Assembly (NCBI GenBank): GCA_016709385.1
Contig: JADJMW010000023.1
Location: forward strand, 1 to 64,000
Source: Candidatus Rubrivivax defluviihabitans
GTDB taxonomy: Bacteria > Pseudomonadota > Gammaproteobacteria > Burkholderiales > Burkholderiaceae_C
Direction: 5' to 3'
Length of the DNA stretch: 64,000 nucleotides
Position numbers and translations under genes: made by a program. Within the stretch, counting starts at the first letter, position 1. Each line of letters begins with the position of its first letter. This document shows, one piece after another, positions 1-10,633 of this stretch. Below the pieces are notes generated by a model that ran no database searches, was not told the origin of the DNA, and saw only the letters and a list, made by a program, of their open reading frames with translations.

Positions 1-440
1 CCTGCATCTGGGCTGCCCGCATTTGCAGCGCCACCAACCGCCTGCCCGCCGCGCGCAATGAGCAAGCCCCACTTGCGGCCGTTGTGGCAAGGAATTGCTG
101 CGAGGACAGCCCATGGAACTGACCGACGGTGACTTCGACGCCGTGGTCGCAGCCACAGAAAGCTGCCCGTGCTGAAGGTGGACTTCTGGGCTGTGGTGCG
201 GGCCTGCCGCATGATGGCACCGGCCTTCAGGCAAGCCGGCCGGCAACTGAACGGGCGCGCCCTGCTGGTGAAGGTGAACAGCGACGACAACCCCCGGCCT
301 GTCGGCGCGCTTCGGCATCCACAGCATCCCCACGTTGATGAAGCTGGACCAGGGCCGCGAAACGAGGCGGCAGTCAGGGGCGGTGCCGGTGGGCGCGATC
401 GCGTGACGCTGGCGGCGGAAGCCCGCTCAGCCCGCCGGCG
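1..440 (+). pseudogene. trxC: Thioredoxin TrxC-like (thioredoxin 2), 5'-truncated by window edge, frame-disrupted
   Basis: Across frames the start reads as the TrxC N-terminal zinc-binding region (CSATNRLPAAR, then a PTCGRCGKELL stretch), followed by MELTDGDFDAVVAAT and a thioredoxin fold with KVNSDDNP and FGIHSIPTLMKL. The active site near 186-210 reads W-C-G-P-C-R only if one C is restored in the GGGCCTGC run, so the motif is present but shifted. TrxC is a cytosolic disulfide reductase of about 140 residues. At least three one-base indels are needed to join the pieces, and the 5' end lies outside the window. The gene converges with the acetoacetyl-CoA synthetase downstream. Family assignment is firm; whether the breaks are biological is doubtful. 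Confidence 0.7.
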
Positions 441-2518
441 TGTCCCTGCGCGCGCCGTTGCGCAGGATGCAGGAACCAGTCCACGCAGCCGGCGTTAGCC
501 ATGGCGTCGCGGTGGAAGACGGCCTCGGGTACGGCGCCACATGAGCAGCTTCTTCACCGGCAGTTCCATCTTCTTGCCCGACAACGTGCGCGGAATCGCC
601 AGCACCTGGAAGATATCGTTAGAGGACGTGGCGCGCGCCGACAGCGCCTGCCGGATGGCTGTTTCAGCCGCTGCACCAGCGCGTCGTCGAGCACCAGGCC
701 TTCGCGCAGCACCACGAACAGCGGCATCCAGCTTTCGCGGCCCAGGTATTCCCGGAGTCGACCACCAGGCTGTCCAGCACCTCAGGCTGCACTTCCACCG
801 CCCGGTATTGGCTCGGCCGTGCCCATGCGCACGCCATGGCGGTTGATGGTGGCGTCGCTGCGGCCGTAGATCACCGCGCCTGGCGGCGCCGATGTCCAGG
901 TGCGTACAGGGCGGATCCAGTCGCCATGGCGCCAGACGCCCGAGAGCAATATCCCGATGGCTTTCGAGATAGCAGCAGCCCCGGCCTTCCGTCGCCCCAA
1001 GAAATACGGCGGCATCGAAGGCATCGGCAATGCACCAGTTCACCGACCTCGTTCGCAGGCAGCCGGCCATCTTCGTTCCAGGCCTCCACCGCGGCCCCCA
1101 GGCAGCGGCACTGCATTTCTCGCCCTGGATCACCGGCAAGGCGCGGTCGCCGGCGACGAAGGCACGCCGGCGAAATCAGCTACCGCCGCTGATGGGATTC
1201 AGCCAGATGTCGTGCCCGAAATCCACCTTGGGGGCAGTGGTCCCAGATCCACTGGTAGGCCTCGTCCGCGACCGGGCTGCCGGTGCTGCCGATGGCGCGC
1301 AGGCGTGACAGATTCCGCCACCTGCATCGGCTCCACGTGGGCCTTCATGCAACTGGCAGAAATAGGCCGCGCCGGCTCGAACCCGAGGTCACGCCGGCCG
1401 CGCCGGCAGGCGACGCCGCAGGCCTGATCGTGCGCGGCGGCGGGCAACCGGATTGCCGTCGTACAGGCAGATCATTGATTGCCGCTTAACCGTGCGCCGA
1501 GCTGGGCATTCCACGCCCGATCCAGCCGGTGGTGCTGAACCGGTGGAAACGCTCGCCGCTGCCCACGGTGGGCTAACACGTCGTTGTGCAGCGCGCCGCC
1601 GCCGAGCATCTCAGCACGATGCCCGCCGTGGCCGTGCACGATGGGCTTAGGCAAGCCCTTGGTGCCGCTGGAATACACCACCCACGGCGGGTGGTCGAAG
1701 GGCAATAAGCGGGTTGCCAGTCATGCCAGGTAGGCACCGGGTCGCCCGCCACCCGGTCGTCGAAGTCGTGGCCCTGCCGACCCGGCGCGGCGAAGTCGGC
1801 GCCGCGTGCCGAAGGTGTCCCACGTCGGCCAGCAATACCAGGTGCTGCGCCGACGGCGGCCGACTGCCAGCACCTCGCGCAGCACCGGCCGGCGGTCATT
1901 GCGCCACGCCGCCCCAGACCTGGCCGTCCCACCGCCGCAACACCCTGGGTGGCAGCGATCTGGCGGAAGCGGTCGGCGCACCGCCACCGGAGCGCCGGGC
2001 GAACGCGCACCGACCACACCGCGCCGAGGCTGGCGGCCCGGGAAGGCGACCACGGTCTGGGCGCATTGGGCAGAACAGCGCCGACGCGACCGCCCGGCCG
2101 CGCCCGCTTCGCGCAGCCGGGCGGCGAAGCAGCTCCACCACAGCGCCGCAGTTCGGGCCACGATACCTCCACCAGCGCCGCCGCGAACACGTTCATTCTG
2201 AAAGACGATGGCCGGGTGCCCCGCCGCGTGCGCTGCGTCGGCATGGCTCGGGCACGGCGCGCGCGCGGTTGACACAATGCGCCAGGGAACCCTGGCGCCC
2301 AGCATGAGCTCGGCTTCGAGCACCGTGCAGGGTGCGGCGTGCGGGCGACTCGATGTCGAACCAGTCCCAGATCGACTGCCAGAAGGCGCGCAGGTCGGTG
2401 GTGGACCGACGCCCACACCGCAGCTCGTCGTGAGTATCGAAGCTGACGCAAACCGCGGCTGGCCTGCAGCCAGTGCTGGTATTCGGTGATGCGGGAGCAG
2501 CGTGGTAGGCAGCGTCAT
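430..2518 (-). pseudogene. Acetoacetyl-CoA synthetase, frame-disrupted
   Basis: Pieces in all three minus frames line up in order with acetoacetyl-CoA synthetase, the AMP-forming ligase that activates acetoacetate. Seen are the N-terminal part with FWQSIWDWFDIESPA, the AMP-binding P-loop region VYSSGT..GLPKPIVHGHGG near 1625-1700, KAHVEPMQVA near 1340, the A8-type region GRSDATINRHGVRMGTAE near 830-880, and the C-terminal lysine region IPRTLSGKKMELPVKKLL near 540-600. The start is taken at ATG 2518 (MTLPTT). The family is about 650 residues, which fits the roughly 2.1 kb span. Many one-base indels interrupt it. The C-terminal lysine motif and the order of all blocks are preserved, so the intact ancestor is obvious. 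Confidence 0.75.
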
Positions 2519-2594
2519 GGACACTCTCGGTGGCGGGCGGGTGGAGGAGTCGAGTCCAAGGCAAGGGCGTGAGCGTAACAAATGCGCCGACCCC

Positions 2595-4830
2595 ATGAAC
2601 AGGTTTCTCAGCAGAGCGAGAAGGCGCAGGGTGAATCCCCACGGTTTGGCAGCTGGATATTGGGTGGGTGGTGGCTGGCCGCCTGGCGCTACCAGCCGCG
2701 GCCCGACCCAGGCCGCCGCGGAGGACCCCCAGGGAAACCGTCGTCACATCGGCAGCGGCGCCGAGCAGCGCCTCTCTTCGACACCGTACGCGGTGGGCGG
2801 TGGCGGCCCGAAACTGCCGCGCGGCGCCGGGCCGGTGGTCAACCTGGCCGAGGCGATGGCGCGCGATGCCGGGCTGGTGGTGAACCTGCGCAACAACTAT
2901 GCGCAGGACCCTGAAGATCAAAGCTCACGCGGCTTCGGCGCGCGCGCCAGCTTCGGCGTGCGGTCTGCGCCTGTACCAGCGACGGCATCCCGGCCGCCGG
3001 GTCCCGACGGCCAGGGCCAGGTGTCGCACTTCGACCTCGCCGGCGCCGGAGCGTGGAGGTGGTGCGCGGCCCCTTTCTCGGCGCTGTACGGCAACGGCTC
3101 GGGCGGCGTGATCGCTCGCTGTCAGCAGCGCGCCGGCAGAGCGCGCGGTGTCGCTATTTGGCGTCATGCCGGCAGCGCCGGCTGTTGCCATTGCGCCTGG
3201 GCATCGATGCCCGCTCGACGGCGGAGTTAGTTTGCGCATCACCGGCCGCTGCCCGTCAGTCGACGGATTTCCCGGCCGCACAGCGCAGCGCAAGGCCGGC
3301 CGGGCAACGTCCGCCTGGGTTACGAGGGTGGCGCCAACCCGCTTCGTGGTGGTGGTCAATGCACTGGACCAGCCGGCGCAGGACCCGTGGGGCCTACCTG
3401 GGACCAGTTCGAGGAGCCGACCCCGACCAGACCACGCCCGCAGGCCACGCTCTTCCGACACACGCAAGGAGGCCGCCAGGCACACGGAGGTCTGCACTGG
3501 CGGCACCGCGATTCGGCTGCCGGCGCGCTGCGCGAGATCCAGCCCACCGCCTACGGTGGACAGCGCTCGGTGACTGACGCGTGGCAGGCGATCCCGTGGC
3601 CACCAAGGTCCCCGGCAACCCGGCGCCGACCGAGCGCCAGCCCCGGCGTGATCGACTTCGACCGCAGCTACTGGCGGCCTGGACGCCCGCTGATCTGGCG
3701 CTGGGCGCTGGCCGGCGACCGCGGTGCCTGAACTGGTCGGCCGGAGGCCGCCTGGGAGCCACAGCCGAGGACCGGCGCGGCTACGAGAATTTGTCGGCAG
3801 CGGACGCGGCCCCGTACTGGGCGGCGTAACAGGCTGCGCCACGACGAGACCAACCGGGTCGGCGGCCAGCGCCTAAGGCGCAGGGCGAGTCTAACTTTAC
3901 CCTCGCACTGGATGGCGACGCTGGGTGTGCGCAGCGGCCGCGTGGAATTCCGCTCCGACGACCGCTACATCGTCGGCGGCAACTCGACGCTGCGGGTACG
4001 CGACTACCGCTTCAACAGCGCGGTGGCGGCGCTGCAGTGGCGCGCCACGACGATGACTGGTCCTCCTCAGCGCCGGTCGCGGCTGGAATCGCCGACCCTG
4101 AACGGCAAACTGGCCTACCGGCCCGGCAGCGCCGGCTAATACCGAGGAAAAAGGCCAGTGGAGCCGGCAGCTGGAACTGGGCGCCAAGTGGCGCCGACGC
4201 GCTGGGCCTGAGCGCCGAGGCCGCGGTCTTCGACGCCCGCACGCAGGACGAGATCGGTGTCGCCCAGCAACCGCGGCGGCCCGCGCCACCTTCGCCAATG
4301 TCGACCGATCGCGTGACGCCAGGCGCCGAAGTCGACCTGCGTTGGCGGGTCGCCGGCGACTTGGCGGGCGCCGCTGGCGGCCACCGGCTGTCGGCCACCC
4401 TACGCCGCCACAGACGGCTTCTTGATCTGCCGCGCCGTGCCCGCCTCGCGCCCGACCTGCCGGTGCCGGCCGGCAACCGCATCGCCGGGACGGTGGGCCG
4501 CAGCGCTTTGGCCGAACTGGCGTGGACGCCGGGTGCGGCTGAATTCAGGCTGAGGTGCGCGCCCAGGGCCGCCGAGCCGGTGAACGACCTTTCAACAGCG
4601 ACTTCCCGCCGCCGGCTACGGGATGAATCAGGCTGCGGACGCTGGCTGGGCTGGATATCGGTTCCGGCCAGTTGGAACTGCTCGACCGGGTCGACAACCT
4701 GGCCGACCGGCGCGTGGCCAAAGCGGCGTGATCGTCAGCAAGAAGCCAGCCAGCCGCCGAACCGCGCGAAATTCCGCCAAGTGCGCCTGGGAGCCGCACT
4801 GGCGCCGCCGCCGTGGGCGACGCCACCGCC
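2595..4830 (+). pseudogene. TonB-dependent outer-membrane receptor, frame-disrupted
   Basis: The plug domain is clear at about 2790-3130: TPYAV, then GPVVNLAEAMAR, GLVVNLRNNYAQD, SRGFGARASFGVRG, GPDGQGQVSHFDLAGAE and FSALYGNGSGGVI, joined across frames. These are the hallmarks of a TonB-dependent receptor plug. Beta-barrel pieces follow, and the last recognisable piece is near 4670-4740 (QLELLDRVDNLADRRVA, a typical penultimate barrel strand). Such receptors import siderophores, cobalamin or other scarce ligands; the ligand cannot be told here. The start at ATG 2595 and the end near 4830 are approximate because the frame changes many times. It is divergent from the acetoacetyl-CoA synthetase with a gap of about 75 bases. 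Confidence 0.7.
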
Positions 4831-4904
4831 TTATGGCTATCGTCCAGCCCAGTTGCGGGCCGGCAGCTCCGGGCTGACCTTCGCCCGCCGGGTCCCGGCC
4901 CCGC

Positions 4905-5420
4905 TTCGGCCGGGTAACTTTCGTTTGCGGGCCCCCAAAAAGTCACCAAAGCAAAGGGCCTGAAAACCAACACCCCTCAGCTCGTTCCGCGCTCCTGCCC
5001 GGCCCAGCGGGTGACCTGACATCGCCATTCAAATCGGTACGCAGCAGCGTAGCCCGCTCGTACGCTACGGAGGCTCCTTCGCGCCTCGCCCGCTGGCCTT
5101 CGGCGGCAGCAGCGCAGGACTGCAAGCCCGCTGTGCAACTCTCACTCACAGGCGCAATGGCGCAACACTGCAGCACCCAACGTGCGGTGCGGGGACGCAG
5201 CGGCAGGGCGGTAGCAGGCGCAGCTCACTCCAACCCGGCGATGAAGAAGCGAGCCGTAACGGCTGGAGCGAGCGGCTAAAGGCCCGCGTGCGCACCCCCG
5301 GCGTCGGTCACCCGATGGGCCGGGCGTCTGGAGAGCGCGGAACGAGCCGTGGTGACTGGCTTCGGCACTCTTCTTTACGAGCGTGACTTTCTTCTCGGGC
5401 CTTCAGAAAATTGCCCGGCC
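4905..5420. repeat. Candidate non-coding repeat element between a TonB receptor and a secreted protein gene
   Basis: No coding frame is convincing here. The left edge reads GGTAACTTTCGTTTGCGGGC then AAAAAGTCACCAAAGCAAAG (about 4912-4956), and the right part contains TCTTTACGAGCGTGACTTTC (about 5371-5390) in the opposite sense. Facing AAAGTCAC/GTGACTTT motifs like these recall intergenic repeats common in Burkholderiales and Xanthomonas genomes. From memory this is a resemblance only; no second copy lies in the window. Confidence 0.35.
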
Positions 5421-5646
5421 CACCGGGTCCCGAAGGGAAACGACAGCCCAAATTAACCATTGAAGCCGCCGCATCGGCCGCCACCCAACTCCCCCGATCC
5501 CGGGACACGGAACAGCCGCATCGATCAACGCCGGAGCCGCGGCCTACCACCGCGCAGCTGACATGCGTCACGCACCGCCGCCATGCGCCGGTGCGCTACG
5601 GGTGGGTGTGGGTCTAAGCTCAGGTCGTGGGCACCAGGAGCCTGCC

Positions 5647-6867
5647 ATGACCGTTCGCCTGCATGCAAACATCGTCGCCGCCACCCTGCGCCGCCTTGTC
5701 GGTCAGGGCCCTCGCGCAGCCACGCGGTGGTGAGCCGCCGGTGGCCGGGCCTGGATCGAGGCGCCACCTTCGACGGCATGGGCATGACATGGGCCTGCCG
5801 GGGCCGGCGGCGGCAATCCGATGGCCGCGCTGGGCCGCCTGTTCGGCGGCGGCGGGGCCGGAGGCAACCACTTCAGCCAGACGCGATCGATGTCGCCCAA
5901 CCGCTGGGTCGACGGGACGCTGTACACGCGCAACAACCCGCGGCTGGCCGACCCAGCAGAACGTGCCGGCCGGATTCCTGAGTCCCACTGAAGCTGCAAA
6001 ACGGGAAGGAACCCGCGGCACCGCACACGACCGGGTGACGAAGGGCCTGGCACTGACGAGCCCACCCAGGAGTGCCAAGGCGGGTGATGCTCTACTGGGG
6101 TTGCGAAAGCAAGATCCGCAAAGGCCAGCCCCGCGTGGTGGACTTCGCTTCAACGCCACGCGCGCCGGCAAGGGCGCTTCTTCCATCGCGCCGGGCCACG
6201 CAACGCGGCACGCATAAGGCCGTCGGCCGGCCGGTATGGCCGGAGCCCGGCGGATACCCGCCTCGTGCCTGCGAAGGCCCCCTCGCTGGTGGGCGAACAG
6301 CCTTCAGCGGCGTCGGCGTGCCGAAGGCTTTCGTTCAAGATCGGTGCGGCGCAGGACCTGATGCCGACCATCGCTGGAAGACAGTCGCCGGCGGCAAGCA
6401 GCACCTTGCTCGGCCCGCCCTGCCGCAGGCGCCGGCCTGTTCAACGCCGGCATGGGCGCGCGGAACAACAACATGGTGATCTGGACCAGCAGCGAGGGGC
6501 CCGATATCGGCTTCCGGCCTGCTCCTACCAGACCAACGCGGCGGTGGACCGCTGGCTGAAGGAGCAGGTGCTGGCGCCGCAGACCACGCGCTGCGCCGTG
6601 CCGGCCGGCGTCTTCCCCGCTGAAGGTACGATGCTGCGCATGGTGGCTTCCGCGGCGGCAGCTGAACCTGGCGCACCCGCCGCGGCCCACCGACCGCGCC
6701 AGCCCTGGGAACCGGTGTGGGCGGCCAAGGTGCCGCGTCAAGTCCGCGACGATGGCCATGCTGGGCATGGAGATGCCTTCGGCCAATCCGGCGGCGGAAA
6801 ACCCTCCGAAGGAGAGACGCAGGTGCCGAACGTGAAGGACGTGCTGCGCGGCATCTTCAGGCGCTGA
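5647..6867 (+). pseudogene. Secreted hypothetical protein, frame-disrupted
   Basis: The start ATG 5647 follows CAGGAG. Joining frames gives a signal-peptide-like N-terminus (MTVRLHANIVAATL then ALSVRALAQPRG), a Gly-rich stretch with MAALGRLFGGGGAGG, SMSPNRWVDGTLYTRNNP, then YWGCESKIRKGQPRVVDFA, TQRGTHKAVGRPVWPEPG, NNNMVIWTSSEGPDIGF, YQTNAAVDRWLKEQVL and a C-terminus ending NVKDVLRGIFRR. I do not recognise a named domain; it looks like a periplasmic protein of about 400 residues. Several one-base indels interrupt it. It converges with the degraded peptide-binding protein gene downstream, leaving almost no gap. Confidence 0.5.
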
Positions 6868-6884
6868 ACCCCGCCCGCATTCGC

Positions 6885-8738
6885 ACATCGCACTCCATGC
6901 CGGGGTCATGCCGCGCCCGGCCCGGGTGCGGCATCGACAAGTGCCACCATTCGTTCCAGAACGGCGGCCGCCGCCAGCCCGCCAGCCCCGGCCGCATCAC
7001 CTGTCGGCCACAGGCGGTGCGTGTACAGCCGTGGGGCATGTAGGCGCACGGCGATCTTCTTGGCCTGCTCGAACAGCTGCGGCCGCTCGGGCGTCGGGCA
7101 GCACGGTCAGGCGTTCGTGGAGGGCGTCCAGCGCCGGCAGGCGGAAGGCGCGATATTCTGGTTTGCCTGCCTGCGGGCCGAAGTAGCGCGTGATCGGCCC
7201 GGGCCGTCGCCGCCGCTGGCCCCGAGCCAGGGCCCAGATCTGAAGCTTGCCGCTGCGGTCAGCCTTCAGGTTCTCGGGCCACTTCGCGGTCTTGAATTCA
7301 ACACGGATGCCGACCGCGTCCAGGTCCTTCTTACGCAATTCGTTGAGCTGGCGGTCTGCTGGTCGGGCTGGGTCCCGATCTGCAGAAGCAGCGGTTGGCC
7401 GTCAAGGACGTTCGCGCCAGCCGTCGCCGTCGCGGTCTTTGTAGCCGTGCAGTTCCAGCAGCGCCTTGGCGCGCGCCGGGTTGTATTCGCTCATCTCGCT
7501 CTTGAACGCCGGGTCGTAGCCGGTCAGGTGCGGCATCACCGGGCTTTGCGCGGAGTGGCCATGCCGCGGCGCACGAGGCGGATCTCGCGCTTTCCGCGTC
7601 GGTGGCCGGGCTGATGGCGCGGCGCAGCGCCACCTGGGGCAGCGCCGGGCCGCCGACCACCGGTCGTCCATGTTGAAGTAGGTAGGGTCACGTCCGAAAC
7701 GAGCGTGATGACGCCGCGCACCCCTGCTTCGCGAGGTGCGGCGCCACGCAGCCGCCGGGCATGCGCCTCGGTGAATTCAGGCGGCAGGCGGTCGATATAG
7801 TCGTGCTGGCCGTTCAGGAACGACAGCCAGCGCGGCTGAGCTTCTTCGATGATGGAGATCTCGACGCGGTCCAGCAGCGGCAGTCGGCGGCCGCGCAGCT
7901 TCGCGGCGATGGCCTGGCCTTCGGCGTCGTCGGCAGCCGGGCTGCAGTCCCACAGGCGTTCACGATAGGCCGGGTTGCGCTCCAGCACGATCAGCGAACT
8001 GCGCCGCCACTGCGCCAGCCTGAAGGGGCCGGTGCCCACCGGATGCTCGGCGATCTTGTCGCCATAGGCCTGCACCACCTCGCGCGCGACGCCGCCGAAG
8101 AGGTCGCTCACCGCCATGCTGTCGATGAAGCGCGGCCGCGGCAGCTCGAAGCGCAGTTCAAGCGGTAGCGGTCGAGCCGCGCAGGCCTTCGACCGGGGCG
8201 TCGTAGTCGAACGGGGTCTTCTGTCCAGCGCCTGCTTGCGCAGCGCGGCCAGGCCGGGCACCTTCCAGTTTTCCACGCTGGCCCACAGCGGGCTCTTCAC
8301 CGCCGGGTCGGCATAGCGCTTGATGGCATAGACGAAATCGGCTGCGGTCAGCTCGCGCGGCCGGCCCTGGAACGCCGGGTCGTCGGCGAAGAAGATGCCG
8401 GGCCGCACCTTGAAGGTCCAGCGGCGGAAGTCTTCGCTCACCTCGGGCAAACCGTCGGCCGTGAGCGGCACCACCTTCGCCGGCCGCGCCAGGTGGTCGT
8501 AGCCGTACAGCGCCTCGAAGATATGGGCGGTGACGGTGCGCGAATAGGTGTCGCTGATCTGCGCCGGGTCGAAGCCGCTTTCGGCCACCGGGAAGGCGTA
8601 GCGCAGCACACGCGGGCCGGCGGCCGCCGCGCGCGCCGGGCCTGAAAACGCCAGCGGAGCCGCGAGGCCGGCGCCGAGCCCGGCACCCAGGGCCAGCGCC
8701 TCACGTCGCCGGATCGTCCGCTGCATCGTCTGCCGCAT
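6885..8738 (-). pseudogene. Peptide ABC transporter substrate-binding protein C (YejA/SBP_bac_5 type), frame-disrupted
   Basis: This is the third of three tandem paralogues. The N-terminus has a twin-arginine-like export signal (TIRRREALALGAGLGAG ... GPARAA), then VLRYAFPVAESGFDPAQISD, the SBP_bac_5 opening, FADDPAFQGRPRELTAADFVYAIKRY and WRRSSLIVLERNPAYRERLW. The frame changes near 8160, 7640 and 7400, and the last part (7340-6890) survives only as fragments such as VGIRVEFKTAKWPENLKADR, which closely matches paralogue B. The ATG at 8726 is an alternative start. It binds peptides or peptide-like compounds in the periplasm for the permeases encoded at 12.7-14.7 kb. The 3' end is approximate. 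Confidence 0.75.
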
Positions 8739-8750
8739 CGGGCCGCCGCC

Positions 8751-10597
8751 TCAGTGCGAAGCCGCGCCGCGCCGCTCCAGCGCCGCGGGGTCGATGTCGA
8801 CGTATTTCCAGAATTCGCGCACGAAGATGTTGCGGTGGTAGCCCAGCACCCAGGGCTGGGCGAGGTCGGTCCAGAGGCGGTGCACGTGCACCTTGTACGG
8901 CATGTAGGCCACCATCAGCTTGGATGCTTGTGTCATCAGCGCCTGTCGCTCGGGGCCGTCGGGCAGGCCGCGCTGCCGTTCGTAGAGCTCGTTGAACGCC
9001 GGCAGGTCGAAGCGCGAATGGTTCGCCTGGCCCTTGTTGGGGCCGTAGCCCAAGGCGAGGAAAGTGTCGCCGTCGGGCGCGCCGGCACTCCAGCCCACGC
9101 CCCACATCATCAGCTTGCCGACGCGGCTGGCCTTCAGGTTCTCGGGCCACTTGGCGGTCTTGAATTCCATGCGGATGCCGATGGCGTCCATATTCTTCTT
9201 CCACAGCTCGGTGAGCTGGCGGCTTTGCTGGTCGGGGCTGGTGGCGTAGTCCAGCCGCAGCGGCTGGCCGTCGGGTTGCTCGCGCCAGCCGTCGCCGTCG
9301 CGGTCTCTGTAGCCGTGCATGTCGAGCAAGGCCTTGGCGCGCGCGCGGCTGAAGTCGCTCATCTCGGTCTTCAGCGCCGGGTCGTAACCCCAGACCTCGG
9401 GCGAGATCGGGCCCTGCGCGGGGATGGCATGGCCGCGCCGCACGAGGCGGATCTCGCGCTCCACATCCACCGCCAGCGAGATGGCGCGCCGCAGCGCCAC
9501 CTTGTGCGGCTCGTAGCCACCCACCACCGGGTGCTCCATGGCGAAATACGACACCGCCACGTCGGCACGCGGGTAACGCACCATCTGGATGCCCTGCTTG
9601 GCCAGGTTGGGCGCCAGCTTGTTGTTCGGGAAGGCCACGCTGGCGAAGTCGGCCGGCACGTTCTCGGCCACGTCCTGCTCCTGGTTCAGGAACGACAGCC
9701 AGCGCGGCTGCGGTTCCTCGATCACCGAGATGTGCACCTCGTCGACGAGCGGCAGCTTGCGACCCTTGAACTGCTGCGCGACCGACTGCAGCCGCGCATC
9801 GCCGGCCGGAGGCGTTTCGTCGTAGGGCACGTCGCGGTAGTGGGGGTTCTTCGCCAGCACGATGCGCGAGCTGCGCTTCCAGTCCTTCAGCACGAAGGGT
9901 CCGGTGCCCACCGGGTGCTCGCCGACGCGGTCGCCGTAGAACTCGACCACCTCGCGCCAGCGCACCGGTGAAAGGCCGTCGGTGAAGTTGTGGAGGAAAC
10001 GCGGCGAAGGCTCGGCCAGCCTGATCTGGAAGCGGTAGCGGTCCAGCGTGCGCAGGCCTTCCACCGGCGTGTCGTAGTCGAAGGGCTTCTTCTCGTCGAT
10101 GATCCTTCTGCGCAGTTCCGACAGCCCCAGGATCTTGGCGCTCTCCAGGATATAGAAGTTGCCGCTCTTCCAGCGGGGGTCGTAGTGGCGCTTGAGGAAT
10201 AGACATAGTCCTCGGCCGTCAGCTCGCGCTTCTGGCCCTTGAACGCCGGATCGTCGGCGAAGTAGATGCCTGGCCTGATGCGAAAGGTGAAGCTCGTGAA
10301 ATCGGCGCTCACCTCAGGCATGGCCGCCGCGGTGGCCGGCCGCATGCGCACCGGCCGGGCCAGGAACTCGAATTCCAGCGGCGCCTCGAAGAAGCCCACG
10401 GCCACGGTGCGCGAATAGAGGTCGCTGATCTGTGCCGGGTCGAAATTGGTCTCGGCGATGGGGAAGGCATAGCGCAACACCTTCAGGGGCTGCGCTGCCG
10501 AGTTGGGCGATCCCGTCTGCGACTGCGCCGCGGCCGAGCCGAGGACCAGCGTCGCGCAGAAAATCAGCGGCAGTAGGTTGCGGGTAAGGTTCTGCAT
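8751..10597 (-). CDS. Peptide ABC transporter substrate-binding protein B (YejA/SBP_bac_5 type), one frameshift
   Basis: A Sec signal peptide (MQNLTRNLLPLIFCATLVLG..AAA) is followed by VLRYAFPIAETNFDPAQISD and a full SBP_bac_5 body: ELTAEDYVYS, EHPVGTGPFVLKDWKRSSRI, EEPQPRWLSFLNQEQD, GYRDRDGDGWREQPDG and the end VDIDPAALERRG. The reading frame shifts once near 10200 (between EDYVYS and the KRHYDP region); restoring one base gives a protein of about 614 residues, normal for this group. It lies 12 bases upstream of paralogue C and 36 bases downstream of paralogue A, so the three are probably one transcript. The cluster has its own permeases and ATPase, divergent at 12751. Peptide import is inferred from the family. 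Confidence 0.85.
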
Positions 10598-10633
10598 GCT
10601 CGTCTCCCGGGCCGCGCTTCGGCAGCCCTTGGC

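Noticed and set aside
5647..6867. PhoX-like phosphatase or DUF6351 protein
   Set aside because: Some local resemblance was considered, but no diagnostic motif could be confirmed through the broken frames.
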